Assembly (NCBI RefSeq): GCF_900090315.1
Contig: NZ_FMHZ01000002.1
Coordinates: 6,046,501 to 6,110,500 of the forward strand
Length of the DNA: 64,000 nt
DNA from: Micromonospora citrea
Lineage (GTDB): Bacteria; Actinomycetota; Actinomycetes; Mycobacteriales; Micromonosporaceae
Reading direction: 5' to 3'
Shown: positions 1 through 6,401 of the stretch, in pieces
Layout: each line of letters starts with the position of its first letter
Position numbering within the stretch: position 1 is the stretch's first letter
Program-made: the position numbers and the translations under genes
The notes under the pieces: generated by a model
Databases searched by the model: none
The model's input: the letters and a program-made list of their open reading frames with translations, nothing else
Told to the model about the DNA's origin: nothing

Positions 1-344
1 CCCAGCTCGGTCGCCGCCTGGAAGCGGTGCAGGTCCAGCTCCTCCGGGCCGACCCGCAGCTGGTAGCCGGCGGCGCTGGCGACCAGCCGGTCGTCGCCGG
101 CGGGGCCGTCGTCCAGTGTGCACAGCAGCCGGCGCAGCCCGCTGGCGTAGGTGCGCAGGTTCGCCACCGCCGAGCGCGGCGGCTGGTCCCACAGCTCGCC
201 GACGAGGCGGTCCAGCGAGACCCGCTCGTTGGCCGACAGCAACAGCACGGCCAGCATCGCCCGTTGCTTCTGCGGGCCGACCGGCACGGCCCGCCCGCCG
301 GCGGTGATCCGGAGCGGGCCGAGGAGCCGGAATCGCAGGCTCAA
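1..344 (-). CDS. SARP/BTAD-family transcriptional regulator, N-terminal part (cut by window edge)
   Basis: The first 114 residues of a SARP-type activator are visible; the rest lies beyond the window. The N-terminus reads LSLRFRLLGPLRI and continues through a winged-helix OmpR-like DNA-binding region (QKQRAMLAVLLL, ERVSLDRLVGELW, AVANLRTYASGLRR), the usual opening of SARP/AfsR proteins. The start is taken as TTG at 344: a stop codon lies 13 codons upstream in frame and no ATG or GTG occurs in between. The gene is divergent from the cysteine-rich peptide gene at 510. The spacer holds 11/12-bp spaced direct repeats of the kind SARPs bind, so it probably activates that gene. Whether it also has NB-ARC and TPR domains, like the paralogue at 6707-9628, cannot be seen. 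Confidence 0.8.
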   Translation of the reverse strand, partial: MSLRFRLLGPLRITAGGRAVPVGPQKQRAMLAVLLLSANERVSLDRLVGELWDQPPRSAVANLRTYASGLRRLLCTLDDGPAGDDRLVASAAGYQLRVGPEELDLHRFQAATEL

Positions 345-429
345 GGCGTCTCGGTTCTGATGTGGTCCACCACGGCCAGCACCCTAGGAACGAGGTACGA
401 CGATCCGCAACGCCTCGACGGGTAACAGT

Positions 430-472
430 TTGTATCGATCTTGTAGGTCGCCGTGTAGCAGGCCCGCATACC
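430..472 (+). promoter_or_regulatory. Candidate SARP box and -10 element for the first Cys-rich peptide
   Basis: Three heptads, TTGTATC (430-436), TTGTAGG (441-447) and GTGTAGC (453-459), start 11 and 12 bp apart. SARP activators typically bind direct heptamer repeats at 11-bp spacing placed about 8 bp before the -10 box. Here CATACC (467-472) follows at about that distance, with no obvious -35 hexamer. The transcript would lead into the peptide gene at 510. The spacing is seen directly; the assignment to a SARP is inference. Confidence 0.55.
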
Positions 473-509
473 GTCCGCGATCAGTCCAGATTCTGATTGG
501 AGGTACACG

Positions 510-695
510 ATGACCCGTCACGTCGGCGCCCTGGCGGACCGGTTCCTGGCGCTCATGCTGCCCAAGACCACCGCCTCGGCCGCTTGTGAGCCGTTGTGCG
601 ACAACCGCTCGATCTGCTGCCGCTACACCTACACCCGGTTCAAGTGGCGCACCTGCAACAGCTCGTGCCAGTGCTGGTGGGGCCCGGACTGCTGA
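510..695 (+). CDS. Cys-rich precursor-like peptide A (61 aa, eight Cys)
   Basis: A 61-residue peptide with a strong ribosome site (GGAGG six bases before ATG). Residues 1-24 form a short amphipathic leader that is too polar and too weakly hydrophobic for an ordinary Sec signal, ending in A22-S23-A24. The remaining 37 residues contain eight cysteines (26, 30, 36, 37, 49, 53, 55, 61), several aromatic residues and five basic ones. The leader matches peptide B (6402-6641) without gaps at M1, T2, D10, L13, A14, L17, A22 and A24. A perfect GC hairpin and a membrane thioredoxin-fold gene follow. Likely product: a secreted disulfide-rich peptide of about 37 aa, perhaps a bacteriocin or signal. I do not recognise a named family; activity is unknown. 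Confidence 0.75.
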   Translation: MTRHVGALADRFLALMLPKTTASAACEPLCDNRSICCRYTYTRFKWRTCNSSCQCWWGPDC

Positions 696-709
696 GCAAC
701 CCCGTGAGC

Positions 710-742
710 GCGTCGCGGCCGGGCCGAGCCCGGCCGCGACGC
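710..742 (+). terminator. Hairpin after peptide A (possible attenuator)
   Basis: A perfect 15-bp stem (710-724 with 728-742) and 3-nt loop CGA, starting 14 bp after the peptide stop codon and ending 31 bp before the next gene. There is no T-tract. It could protect a short abundant peptide transcript or partly stop read-through into the processing genes. Peptide B has the same arrangement. Confidence 0.6.
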
Positions 743-773
743 CCCGGTGCCCATTCCCGTCAGGAGCTGACCC

Positions 774-1361
774 ATGCCCGTAGTCGTAGCCGTCCTCGTC
801 GTACTCACCATCCTCACGCTGCTGAACCTGCTGCTGATCTTCGGCGTGATCCGCAAACTGCGCGAGCACACGGAGGAGCTGGCCCGCGCCCGCCCACCGG
901 TGACCCTCGCGGTCGGCGCCCAGGTGCCCGACTTCACCGCGTCGACCGCCGACGGGGACGCGGTGTCCCTCGCCTCGCTGCGCGCGTCGGGCGGCCTGGT
1001 GGCCTTCCTCGCCCCCGACTGTTCGGGGTGCCAGGAGCAGCTACCCGACGTGCGGTCGGCGCTCGCCGAGGCGCTCGACACCCCGGCGGCGGTGCTCGTC
1101 GTGCTCACCCGGCTGCGCCCGGCCCCGGAGCGCGAGGAGAGCGAGCGCGCCGAACTGGTCGCCGCGCTGGGCGTGGCGGACAGCCGGGCGACCATCGTCC
1201 ACGAGCCGCTCGACGGGACGCTCCAGTCGTCCTTCCAGGTCGCCGCCTTCCCCACATTCTATCTAATCGACGCCGACGGGCGGGTCAGCGCTGTCAGCAA
1301 CAGCGCGGCCCAGCTACCCGGCCTGTCCCCGGGGCGCGACGTCGTGACCGCCGGGCGATGA
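774..1361 (+). CDS. Membrane-anchored TlpA/MauD-like thiol-disulfide protein A
   Basis: A 195-aa protein with an N-terminal membrane anchor (residues 3-25, VVVAVLVVLTILTLLNLLLI) followed by a thioredoxin fold. It contains PDF-TASTADGDAVSLASL, a C83-S-G-C86 redox motif after AFLAPD, and a cis-proline segment AAFPTFYLID. This is the layout of TlpA/ResA/MauD-type oxidoreductases acting outside the membrane. The start has an AGGAG site eight bases upstream. It follows the eight-Cys peptide gene in the same direction and is paralogous to the protein at 5844-6332. Likely role: oxidation or isomerisation of peptide disulfides together with the MauE-type protein at 1869. The last 48 bp overlap the opposite-strand peptidase gene tail to tail. 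Confidence 0.85.
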   Translation: MPVVVAVLVVLTILTLLNLLLIFGVIRKLREHTEELARARPPVTLAVGAQVPDFTASTADGDAVSLASLRASGGLVAFLAPDCSGCQEQLPDVRSALAEALDTPAAVLVVLTRLRPAPEREESERAELVAALGVADSRATIVHEPLDGTLQSSFQVAAFPTFYLIDADGRVSAVSNSAAQLPGLSPGRDVVTAGR

Positions 1362-1793
1362 CGCCAGGCCGGGCTGCCGGCCCGGATGCCGCGAGGCGGC
1401 CCGCAGCCGGCGGATGACGACACCGCGGACCAGCTCCGCCGGGAGCGCGCCGAAGGCCCGCGAGTCGAGGCTGTGCCGGGGCGCGTCCCCGAGGACGTAG
1501 ACCTCACCCGCCGGCAGCGCGGCCACCCGCTTGACCATCAACTGGGTGGCGGCGTCGGCGTCGCCGGCGGTGATCCTGATGCCGGGCGGCGGCAGGCAGA
1601 CGACGACGGCGCCGACCCGCAGCCGGTGCCGGAACCCTCGCCGGAGCACGAGGAGCTGGTCGCCCTCCTGGTACGTCGGGGTCATGCTGTCGCCGTTGAC
1701 CCCGACCACCTGGAGCAGGGCGCGGGCGACCAGCACGGCGGCCCCGAGTGTCACGACGGCGCCGACGGCGATCAGCAGAGTGGGTTCAGGCAC
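1314..1793 (-). CDS. S26-family signal peptidase A
   Basis: A 159-aa type I signal peptidase-like protein: one N-terminal transmembrane segment (about residues 5-27), the catalytic serine box GDSMTPT with S36, the lysine box MVKRV with K88, and box E-like GDAPRHSLDSRAFG. The start is inferred as GTG at 1793, which places the membrane anchor directly at the N-terminus; no strong ribosome site is visible. Unusually, it lies on the strand opposite to its neighbours: convergent with the TlpA-like gene (48-bp overlap) and divergent from the MauE gene (75-bp gap). In context it is a good candidate for removing the leader after A-x-A in the Cys-rich peptides. A general housekeeping role is unlikely given its location. 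Confidence 0.85.
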   Translation of the reverse strand: MPEPTLLIAVGAVVTLGAAVLVARALLQVVGVNGDSMTPTYQEGDQLLVLRRGFRHRLRVGAVVVCLPPPGIRITAGDADAATQLMVKRVAALPAGEVYVLGDAPRHSLDSRAFGALPAELVRGVVIRRLRAASRHPGRQPGLASSPGGHDVAPRGQAG

Positions 1794-1868
1794 CGCATCA
1801 CGGTAGCGGAGCGGCGGGGCAGAGGGCCTCCCTCTCGCCCGGGGGAGCGACAACAGGAGGCGGAGAGC

Positions 1869-2432
1869 ATGTCGTACGTGTCGGGGTTCAGCCAGTGCCT
1901 GCTCGCGCTGGTCTTCCTGGCGTCGGCCGCCGGCAAGCTGCGCGGGCGGCCCGCGTTCCGGGCGTTCGCCGACTCGCTGCGGACCATGGACCTGCTGCCG
2001 GCGCGGATGGTCGTCCCGGTGGCGGGTGCGGTGGTCGCCGCCGAGGCGGTCGTGCCCCTGCTGCTGGCGCCGCTGCCCGGAGCGGCGCTGACCACTGTCG
2101 GGTTCGCGCTGGCGGCGGCCCTGCTGGCGGCGTTCACCGTGGCGGTCGCGGTGGTGCTCCGTCGTGGCACGCAGGCGTCGTGCCGGTGCTTCGGGGAGGC
2201 GGCCGCCGCCCCGTTCGGCCGACACCATCTCGCCCGCAACGTCGTGCTGACCGTGGTCGCCGGGATCGGCGGGTACGCCGCATCGGGGGATCCCGGGACG
2301 ACGGTCGGGACCGCGGCGCTGTCCGTGCCGCTGGGCGTGGTGGGCGCGCTCGTCGTCGTGCGCCTCGACGACCTGGTCGCCCTGTTCTCGCCCGCCGCCC
2401 CGGCGGCGGCCGTGTCCCCTCGCGGCCGGTGA
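1869..2432 (+). CDS. MauE/DoxX-type redox-associated membrane protein A
   Basis: A 187-aa integral membrane protein with about four hydrophobic segments. The N-terminal SAAGKLRGRPAFRAFADSL stretch and the TQASC105RC107FGE motif are typical of the MauE/DoxX redox branch. In methylamine-utilisation operons MauE works with MauD to form the many disulfides of the dehydrogenase small subunit. Here a MauD-like TlpA protein lies 0.5 kb upstream and an eight-Cys peptide starts the set, so a role in peptide disulfide formation is the simplest inference. The start ATG has GGAGG about nine bases upstream. Paralogue: 3191-3691, which shares the CRCFG motif. Confidence 0.82.
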   Translation: MSYVSGFSQCLLALVFLASAAGKLRGRPAFRAFADSLRTMDLLPARMVVPVAGAVVAAEAVVPLLLAPLPGAALTTVGFALAAALLAAFTVAVAVVLRRGTQASCRCFGEAAAAPFGRHHLARNVVLTVVAGIGGYAASGDPGTTVGTAALSVPLGVVGALVVVRLDDLVALFSPAAPAAAVSPRGR

Positions 2433-2433
2433 C

Positions 2434-2501
2434 GACGCGGGTGGGCACGTCGGGGCCGCCGGACGGCCGCGCGGGCGGCCGGTCGGGGACCCACCCGCGT
2501 C
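2434..2501 (+). terminator. Long GC hairpin after MauE A
   Basis: Perfect 12-bp arms GACGCGGGTGGG (2434-2445) and CCCACCCGCGTC (2490-2501) enclose a further GC-rich structured loop. It begins just after the MauE stop codon and probably ends that transcript, leaving the secreted-protein gene at 2654 with its own promoter. Confidence 0.5.
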
Positions 2502-2653
2502 GCCGGCCTGACGGTGACGGCAGGTCACAGCGAAGCCCGGGGAGTCGCGGCGGGCCGGCCGGTCGAGCCGCCGGCCGGGGTGAGCCGCCCGTGAACCGAC
2601 GCCGGCCGACCAGCCGGCCCGCAGAACAGCACCCATCCAGAAAGGACGAAACC

Positions 2654-3058
2654 ATGAACATGCTGCGTCGGACCGCGTCCCTCACCGCGGCGACGGTGCT
2701 CGCCGTGGCCACCTCCGTCACGGTCGCCGCCGGGCCCGCCATGGCCGGTGAGAACGCCATGGCCTGGACGTACAGCGGCGGAACGGCGCGGGGGCAGGCC
2801 GTCTGGTACCACGACGGCGACAGCCTCAAGGTCTGCGACATGAGCGCCGACGGCCGGGGCATCCGGGGGGTCGTCTACTCGTACGACTCCGCGGGCGGAT
2901 TCTGGGTCAACGAGTTCTCGGTCGCCGACTCGAACTCCTCCGACGGCTGCAAGTACGGCTCGGAGAACGTGCCGGACGGGCGGCGGGTCGAGGTGGTGGT
3001 CTACCAGTACTGGTCCGACACGACGTGCTGCGCCGGCAGCTCGTACGGCGTGGCCTGA
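2654..3058 (+). CDS. Small Sec-secreted protein with four cysteines
   Basis: A 134-aa protein with a classical Sec signal peptide (MNMLRRTASL then a hydrophobic core, likely cleavage after AMA at about residue 32). The mature part is a small beta-rich domain with VCDMSADG, DGCKYG and a CC pair. The pattern, a short acidic and glycine-rich domain with a central V-C-D-x-x-A-D-G motif, is common in uncharacterised actinomycete secreted proteins. It lies at the edge of peptide set A, is followed by a bidirectional terminator, and faces set B. It could be a structural, immunity or unrelated secreted protein; no function can be assigned. Confidence 0.75.
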   Translation: MNMLRRTASLTAATVLAVATSVTVAAGPAMAGENAMAWTYSGGTARGQAVWYHDGDSLKVCDMSADGRGIRGVVYSYDSAGGFWVNEFSVADSNSSDGCKYGSENVPDGRRVEVVVYQYWSDTTCCAGSSYGVA

Positions 3059-3153
3059 GCTGACCGTGGGACGGCCGCCCGTTCGGGGGCCGGCGGGCCG
3101 TGACCGGTCCGTCGGTGGCGGCCACCCGCGAGCCGCGAGGCACACCGGCCGCG

Positions 3154-3187
3154 CCGAGGGGCCGCGGGTACGCCCGCGGCCCCTCGG
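3154..3187. terminator. Bidirectional terminator between the two peptide gene sets
   Basis: A perfect 15-bp stem (3154-3168 with 3173-3187) and a TACG tetraloop sit between convergent genes ending at 3058 and 3191. The symmetric arms suit both directions. Confidence 0.75.
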
Positions 3188-3190
3188 GGG

Positions 3191-3691
3191 TCACGTGCGG
3201 CTGGCCGCGCCGAACAGGTAGCGCAGCTCGTCCAGCATGACGACCAGCACACCGACGGCCAGCGCGGCGACGCCGGCCAGGACCGCCTCGCCCGGGCGTA
3301 CCGGCCCGGCCGGTGCGAGCGCGCCGGCGACGGCGCAGCCGACGAGGAACGCGTTGCGCCACACGTGGTGCCAGCCCAGGGGCGCGGCGGTGCGGCCGAA
3401 ACAGCGGCAGGTGCCGCCGCCGCGCCGCAGGTTCACGACGATGGCGGTGGTGAAGGCGACCAGCAGGGCGCCCGAGACCAGGAACCCGCCCAGCGGGAAC
3501 ACCGCCAGCAGTGCGACGGCGGCGAACTCGGCGGCGACCACCGCCGCGGCGAGCGGACCGGCCGGTCGCAGGCCCATGTCGCGCACCGAGCGCGTGAACT
3601 CGCGGTAGGCGTCGCGCCCGGAGACCTTGCCGACGGCCGCCGCCAGCAGGACCGTGCCGAGCAGCACCCGGCACCCGATCTCGACGTACAT
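3191..3691 (-). CDS. MauE/DoxX-type redox-associated membrane protein B
   Basis: A 166-aa polytopic membrane protein with AAAVGKVSGRDAYREF near the N-terminus and GGGTC95RC97FGRT after the third hydrophobic segment, the same layout and CRCFG motif as the copy at 1869-2432. It is the last gene of the leftward set B operon, three bases after the S26 peptidase gene. By analogy with MauE it should pass oxidising equivalents to, or work with, the TlpA-like protein encoded in the same operon (5844-6332) during folding of the eight-Cys peptide. Quinone coupling is possible but cannot be read from the sequence. Confidence 0.82.
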   Translation of the reverse strand: MYVEIGCRVLLGTVLLAAAVGKVSGRDAYREFTRSVRDMGLRPAGPLAAAVVAAEFAAVALLAVFPLGGFLVSGALLVAFTTAIVVNLRRGGGTCRCFGRTAAPLGWHHVWRNAFLVGCAVAGALAPAGPVRPGEAVLAGVAALAVGVLVVMLDELRYLFGAASRT

Positions 3692-3694
3692 GTG

Positions 3695-4006
3695 TCATCG
3701 CCTCCCTCTGGCCACCCCGAGGATCGCCTCGGGTGGCACCGCCCCGAAATGCCGCGAGTCCTGGCTGCGGGCGTTGTCCCCGCGCACCGTCACGGCGCCG
3801 TCCGGTTCGACCCGGTGCACCCGCTTGACCATCCAGGTCAGGTCCGCCTCCGGGACGACGTCGCGGGCCCGGAAGACGACGAGGTCGCCGACGACCGGCG
3901 CCCGCCCGACGCGGACGAGGAGCCGGTCGCCGTCGTGCAGCGTCGGCGCCATGCTCTGCCCGCGGACGACCACTAGGCGCCAGCGGCGGCGCAGCCAGCC
4001 GGTCAC
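3695..4006 (-). CDS. S26-family signal peptidase B (short form)
   Basis: A compact 103-aa peptidase: GQSMAPTLHDGD with catalytic S18, DLTWMVKRV with catalytic K61, and box E-like RGDNARSQDSRHFG. It lacks the clear N-terminal membrane anchor of the 159-aa copy at 1314-1793; only a short basic-hydrophobic stretch (WLRRRWRLVVV) precedes the serine. The GTG start overlaps a TGA stop as GTGA, created by a 59-bp tandem duplication at the junction with the ABC transporter gene. Likely leader peptidase for peptide B. How it holds to the membrane is unclear: it may dock onto the ABC exporter or MauE. Confidence 0.83.
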   Translation of the reverse strand: MTGWLRRRWRLVVVRGQSMAPTLHDGDRLLVRVGRAPVVGDLVVFRARDVVPEADLTWMVKRVHRVEPDGAVTVRGDNARSQDSRHFGAVPPEAILGVARGRR

Positions 4007-4096
4007 GTCGCCGCCAGATGGTAGCCGTCGGCCTGGAGCCAGCGGGGGCGCAGCCAGCCGGTCACGTCGCCGCCAGCTGGTAGCCGTCGGCCTGGA
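3979..4096. repeat. 59-bp tandem duplication at the ABC-transporter/peptidase junction
   Basis: Units 3979-4037 and 4038-4096 are identical except at two positions (3987 versus 4046 and 4018 versus 4077). The unit contains the last codons of the ABC transporter gene and the first codons of the peptidase gene. As a result a TGA/GTGA overlap occurs twice (4062-4065 and 4003-4006), with a 20-codon open frame between them that repeats the transporter's C-terminal LQADGY-LAAT. Confidence 0.9.
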
Positions 4097-5840
4097 GGCG
4101 GAACAGCCGGGCGTACTCGCCGTCGGCCGCCATCAGCTCGTCGTGCGTACCGGACTCGACGACGCGTCCGGCGCCCAGCACGACGATGCGGCGCGCGTCG
4201 CGCAGGGTGCCGAGCCGGTGGGAGATCAGCAGCCCGGTGCGGCCGTGGCGGATCCGCGTCAGCGAGGCGTGCACGCGGGTCTCGGCGTCGGCGTCGAGCC
4301 CGGAGCTGGGCTCGTCCAGGATGAGCAGGTCGGCGTCGGCGCGCATCAGGGACCGGGCCAGCGCGACCCGCTGCCACTGCCCGCCGGAGAGCGTCACGCC
4401 GGGCTCGCCGTCCTGGTCGGCGAAGGTACGGCTGAGCAACGTGTCGTAGCCGTGGGGCAGCGCGCGGAGGCGGTCGTGGATCTCGGCGCGCGTGGCGGCC
4501 TCCTCGACCTGTGCGGCCGTGTGCGGCAGCCGGCCGATGCCGACGTTCTCGGCGGCGGTGAGGTCGTAGCACATGAAGTCCTGGAACACCGCCCCGATCC
4601 GCTGGCGCACCGTCTCGATCCGCAGCTCGCGCAGGTCCACCCCGTCCCAGGTGATCCGGCCCCGGTCGGGGTCGTAGAACCGGCAGAGCAGCTTGACGAG
4701 GGTGCTCTTGCCGGCCCCGTTGAGCCCGACGAGTCCGACGGCCTCACCGGCGGTGATCGTGAGGTCGACGCCCCGGAGGATCCAGGGGCCGTCCTCGTCG
4801 TAGCGGAACCACACGTCCTCGAACCTGATCGCGGTGCGCAGCGGCGGCGCCGGCAGGGTCCCGTCGGTCAGATCGGTGGGAGTGTCGAGAACGGCGACGT
4901 AGTGGCGGAACAGCCGCATGGCGGCGCCGGCCTCGCCGAGCTGGGCGGCGATGCCGGCCAGGCCGCTGTGCGCCGCGGTGAACGCGGCCAGCAGGAGGGT
5001 GAGGTCGCCGAGGCTGAGCCGGCCACGGACCGTGGCGTTCACCGCGAACACCGTCGCGGTGAGGGTCACCGCGGCGCCGGCCAACGCCCAGCACGCCTGC
5101 ACCGTCGTGGTGTGCCGCGCGGCGGCCAGCTCGATGTGGGCGGCCGAGCGCACCGCGCCGGTGAGCCGGTCGTGGAAGAACCGGCCGAGGTGGTAGAGGC
5201 GCACCTCCCGGGCGGCGCGCAGGTCGGTCAGCACGGCCTGGAACAGGAACCGGGCCCGGAACAGGCCGGCGCTGTCCTCCACCGCCCGCGCGGTCCGCCG
5301 GGACAGCCGCAGTTGGATGAGGAACTCGGGCACCGCCACGGCGAGCAGGAGCAGACCGGCCGGCGGCCAGAGGGACGCCAGGATCACGGCGAAGCCGCCG
5401 ATGGTGACGACGTTCTGGGCCACGTCGACCGCGAACATGACGACCACGTACGGCGCCTGGGTGGCGGCCTGCTGGGCCAGCGCCAGCCGGTCGCGCAGGG
5501 CCGGCTGCTCGAAGGGGCCCAGGCCGAGGAAGCTGTTCAGTTTCTGGTACAGCCGCACGTCGGCGGCGATCGTGATGGCGTTCTGCAGCGCGGTGGTGAA
5601 GTAGCCGGAGACGCGGCTGGCGATCGCCGCCAGGGCTCCCAGGACGGCGATCGCCACCGCATACCAGGTCGCGGTCGACGGGTTGGCCGAGCCGCCCCTG
5701 CTGACCTCGTCGAACAGCAGCTTCGTGAACCACGCGATGCCGAGCGGTGGCGCCGCGCCGACGACGACGAGGGCCACCATGGCGGCGAGCGCCTTCCGGT
5801 CGGCGCAGCCCAGCCGCAGCGCGGCTCGCAGCGTGGCCAC
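4062..5840 (-). CDS. ABC transporter, fused membrane and ATPase domains (peptide exporter)
   Basis: A 592-aa half-transporter: a six-helix exporter-type membrane domain (about residues 15-310) and an ATPase domain with Walker A GLNGAGKST (about 372-380), signature LSGGQ, Walker B LLILDEPSS and H-loop SHR. There is no N-terminal C39 peptidase domain, so leader removal must be done by another protein; the S26 gene directly downstream fits. It lies in the leftward set B operon between the TlpA-like and peptidase genes, with a 3-bp gap upstream and an ancestral stop/start overlap downstream. Probably exports peptide B, and possibly peptide A since set A shows no exporter in the window. Acts as a homodimer by family analogy. 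Confidence 0.88.
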   Translation of the reverse strand: MATLRAALRLGCADRKALAAMVALVVVGAAPPLGIAWFTKLLFDEVSRGGSANPSTATWYAVAIAVLGALAAIASRVSGYFTTALQNAITIAADVRLYQKLNSFLGLGPFEQPALRDRLALAQQAATQAPYVVVMFAVDVAQNVVTIGGFAVILASLWPPAGLLLLAVAVPEFLIQLRLSRRTARAVEDSAGLFRARFLFQAVLTDLRAAREVRLYHLGRFFHDRLTGAVRSAAHIELAAARHTTTVQACWALAGAAVTLTATVFAVNATVRGRLSLGDLTLLLAAFTAAHSGLAGIAAQLGEAGAAMRLFRHYVAVLDTPTDLTDGTLPAPPLRTAIRFEDVWFRYDEDGPWILRGVDLTITAGEAVGLVGLNGAGKSTLVKLLCRFYDPDRGRITWDGVDLRELRIETVRQRIGAVFQDFMCYDLTAAENVGIGRLPHTAAQVEEAATRAEIHDRLRALPHGYDTLLSRTFADQDGEPGVTLSGGQWQRVALARSLMRADADLLILDEPSSGLDADAETRVHASLTRIRHGRTGLLISHRLGTLRDARRIVVLGAGRVVESGTHDELMAADGEYARLFRLQADGYQLAAT

Positions 5841-5843
5841 GGC

Positions 5844-6332
5844 TCAGGCCAGGACCGGAAGCTGGTGGCTGGCGCCGACGACGACGCCGTCGACGATCGA
5901 CAGCACGGCGGGGAACCCCTTGACCCGGAACTCCCTCTCGGCCTGCGCCTCGGAGATCGTCGCCGTGTCGAAGCCGGCGAGGCGGGGGGCCATCGCGGCC
6001 GTCTCCGCCGGCGTGCCGATCATGAACACGAGGGTGTCGTGGCGGTAGCGCGCGGCGTCGTCGGTGAGGGCGTCCAGGAGATCCTGGCAGGGCGGGCAGG
6101 TGGGGGTCAGCATGACCACCGTGCGCCGGCCGGTGGCCAGGTCGGCGTGCGGGGAGCCGCTGACGTCCAGGCCCGGGGCGGGCAGCACCTCGGGAACGGG
6201 TTCGCCGTCGTGGTCGTGGCCGTGGCCGGCCTGCACCTCGCGCAGCCGCCGGGCGAGGGCCAGAGTCAGGACGAGGTTGAGCGCGGCGACGGCGCCGACG
6301 ACGGCGATGGCGGCGTAGGCGAAACCCGACAT
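5844..6332 (-). CDS. Membrane-anchored TlpA/MauD-like thiol-disulfide protein B
   Basis: A 162-aa protein with an N-terminal anchor (residues 5-27), a His/Asp-rich linker (HGHDHDGE) and a thioredoxin-type domain with C79-P-P-C82 in LTPTCPPCQDLL and the cis-proline segment VKGFPAVLSI. The CPPC active site differs from the CSGC of the set A copy, which may mean a different redox potential. The start has GAGGAG upstream. It follows the peptide B gene and its hairpin and precedes the ABC exporter by three bases. Expected outside the membrane, oxidising or shuffling disulfides of the exported peptide together with MauE B. Confidence 0.85.
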   Translation of the reverse strand: MSGFAYAAIAVVGAVAALNLVLTLALARRLREVQAGHGHDHDGEPVPEVLPAPGLDVSGSPHADLATGRRTVVMLTPTCPPCQDLLDALTDDAARYRHDTLVFMIGTPAETAAMAPRLAGFDTATISEAQAEREFRVKGFPAVLSIVDGVVVGASHQLPVLA

Positions 6333-6359
6333 GGAAACTCCTCGGCGAGTCGGAGGGGT

Positions 6360-6387
6360 GGGGGCCGCGCCGGACGGCGCGGCCCCC
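6360..6387 (-). terminator. Hairpin after peptide B (possible attenuator)
   Basis: A perfect 12-bp GC stem (6360-6371 with 6376-6387) and tetraloop lies 14 bp downstream of the peptide B stop codon and before the TlpA-like gene. The same arrangement follows peptide A, suggesting a shared way of keeping precursor mRNA above processing-gene mRNA. Confidence 0.6.
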
Positions 6388-6401
6388 GAGGGGAAGTCAG
6401 G

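Noticed and set aside
27-425. Plus-strand open frames at the left edge
   Set aside because: They are antisense to the SARP N-terminus, which has a recognisable winged-helix sequence.
510-695. Class I-IV lanthipeptide or lasso peptide precursor
   Set aside because: No LanB/C/M, LanKC/L, or lasso B/C genes are in the window, and the neighbours are redox and signal-peptidase genes instead. Enzymes to the left of position 1 cannot be excluded.
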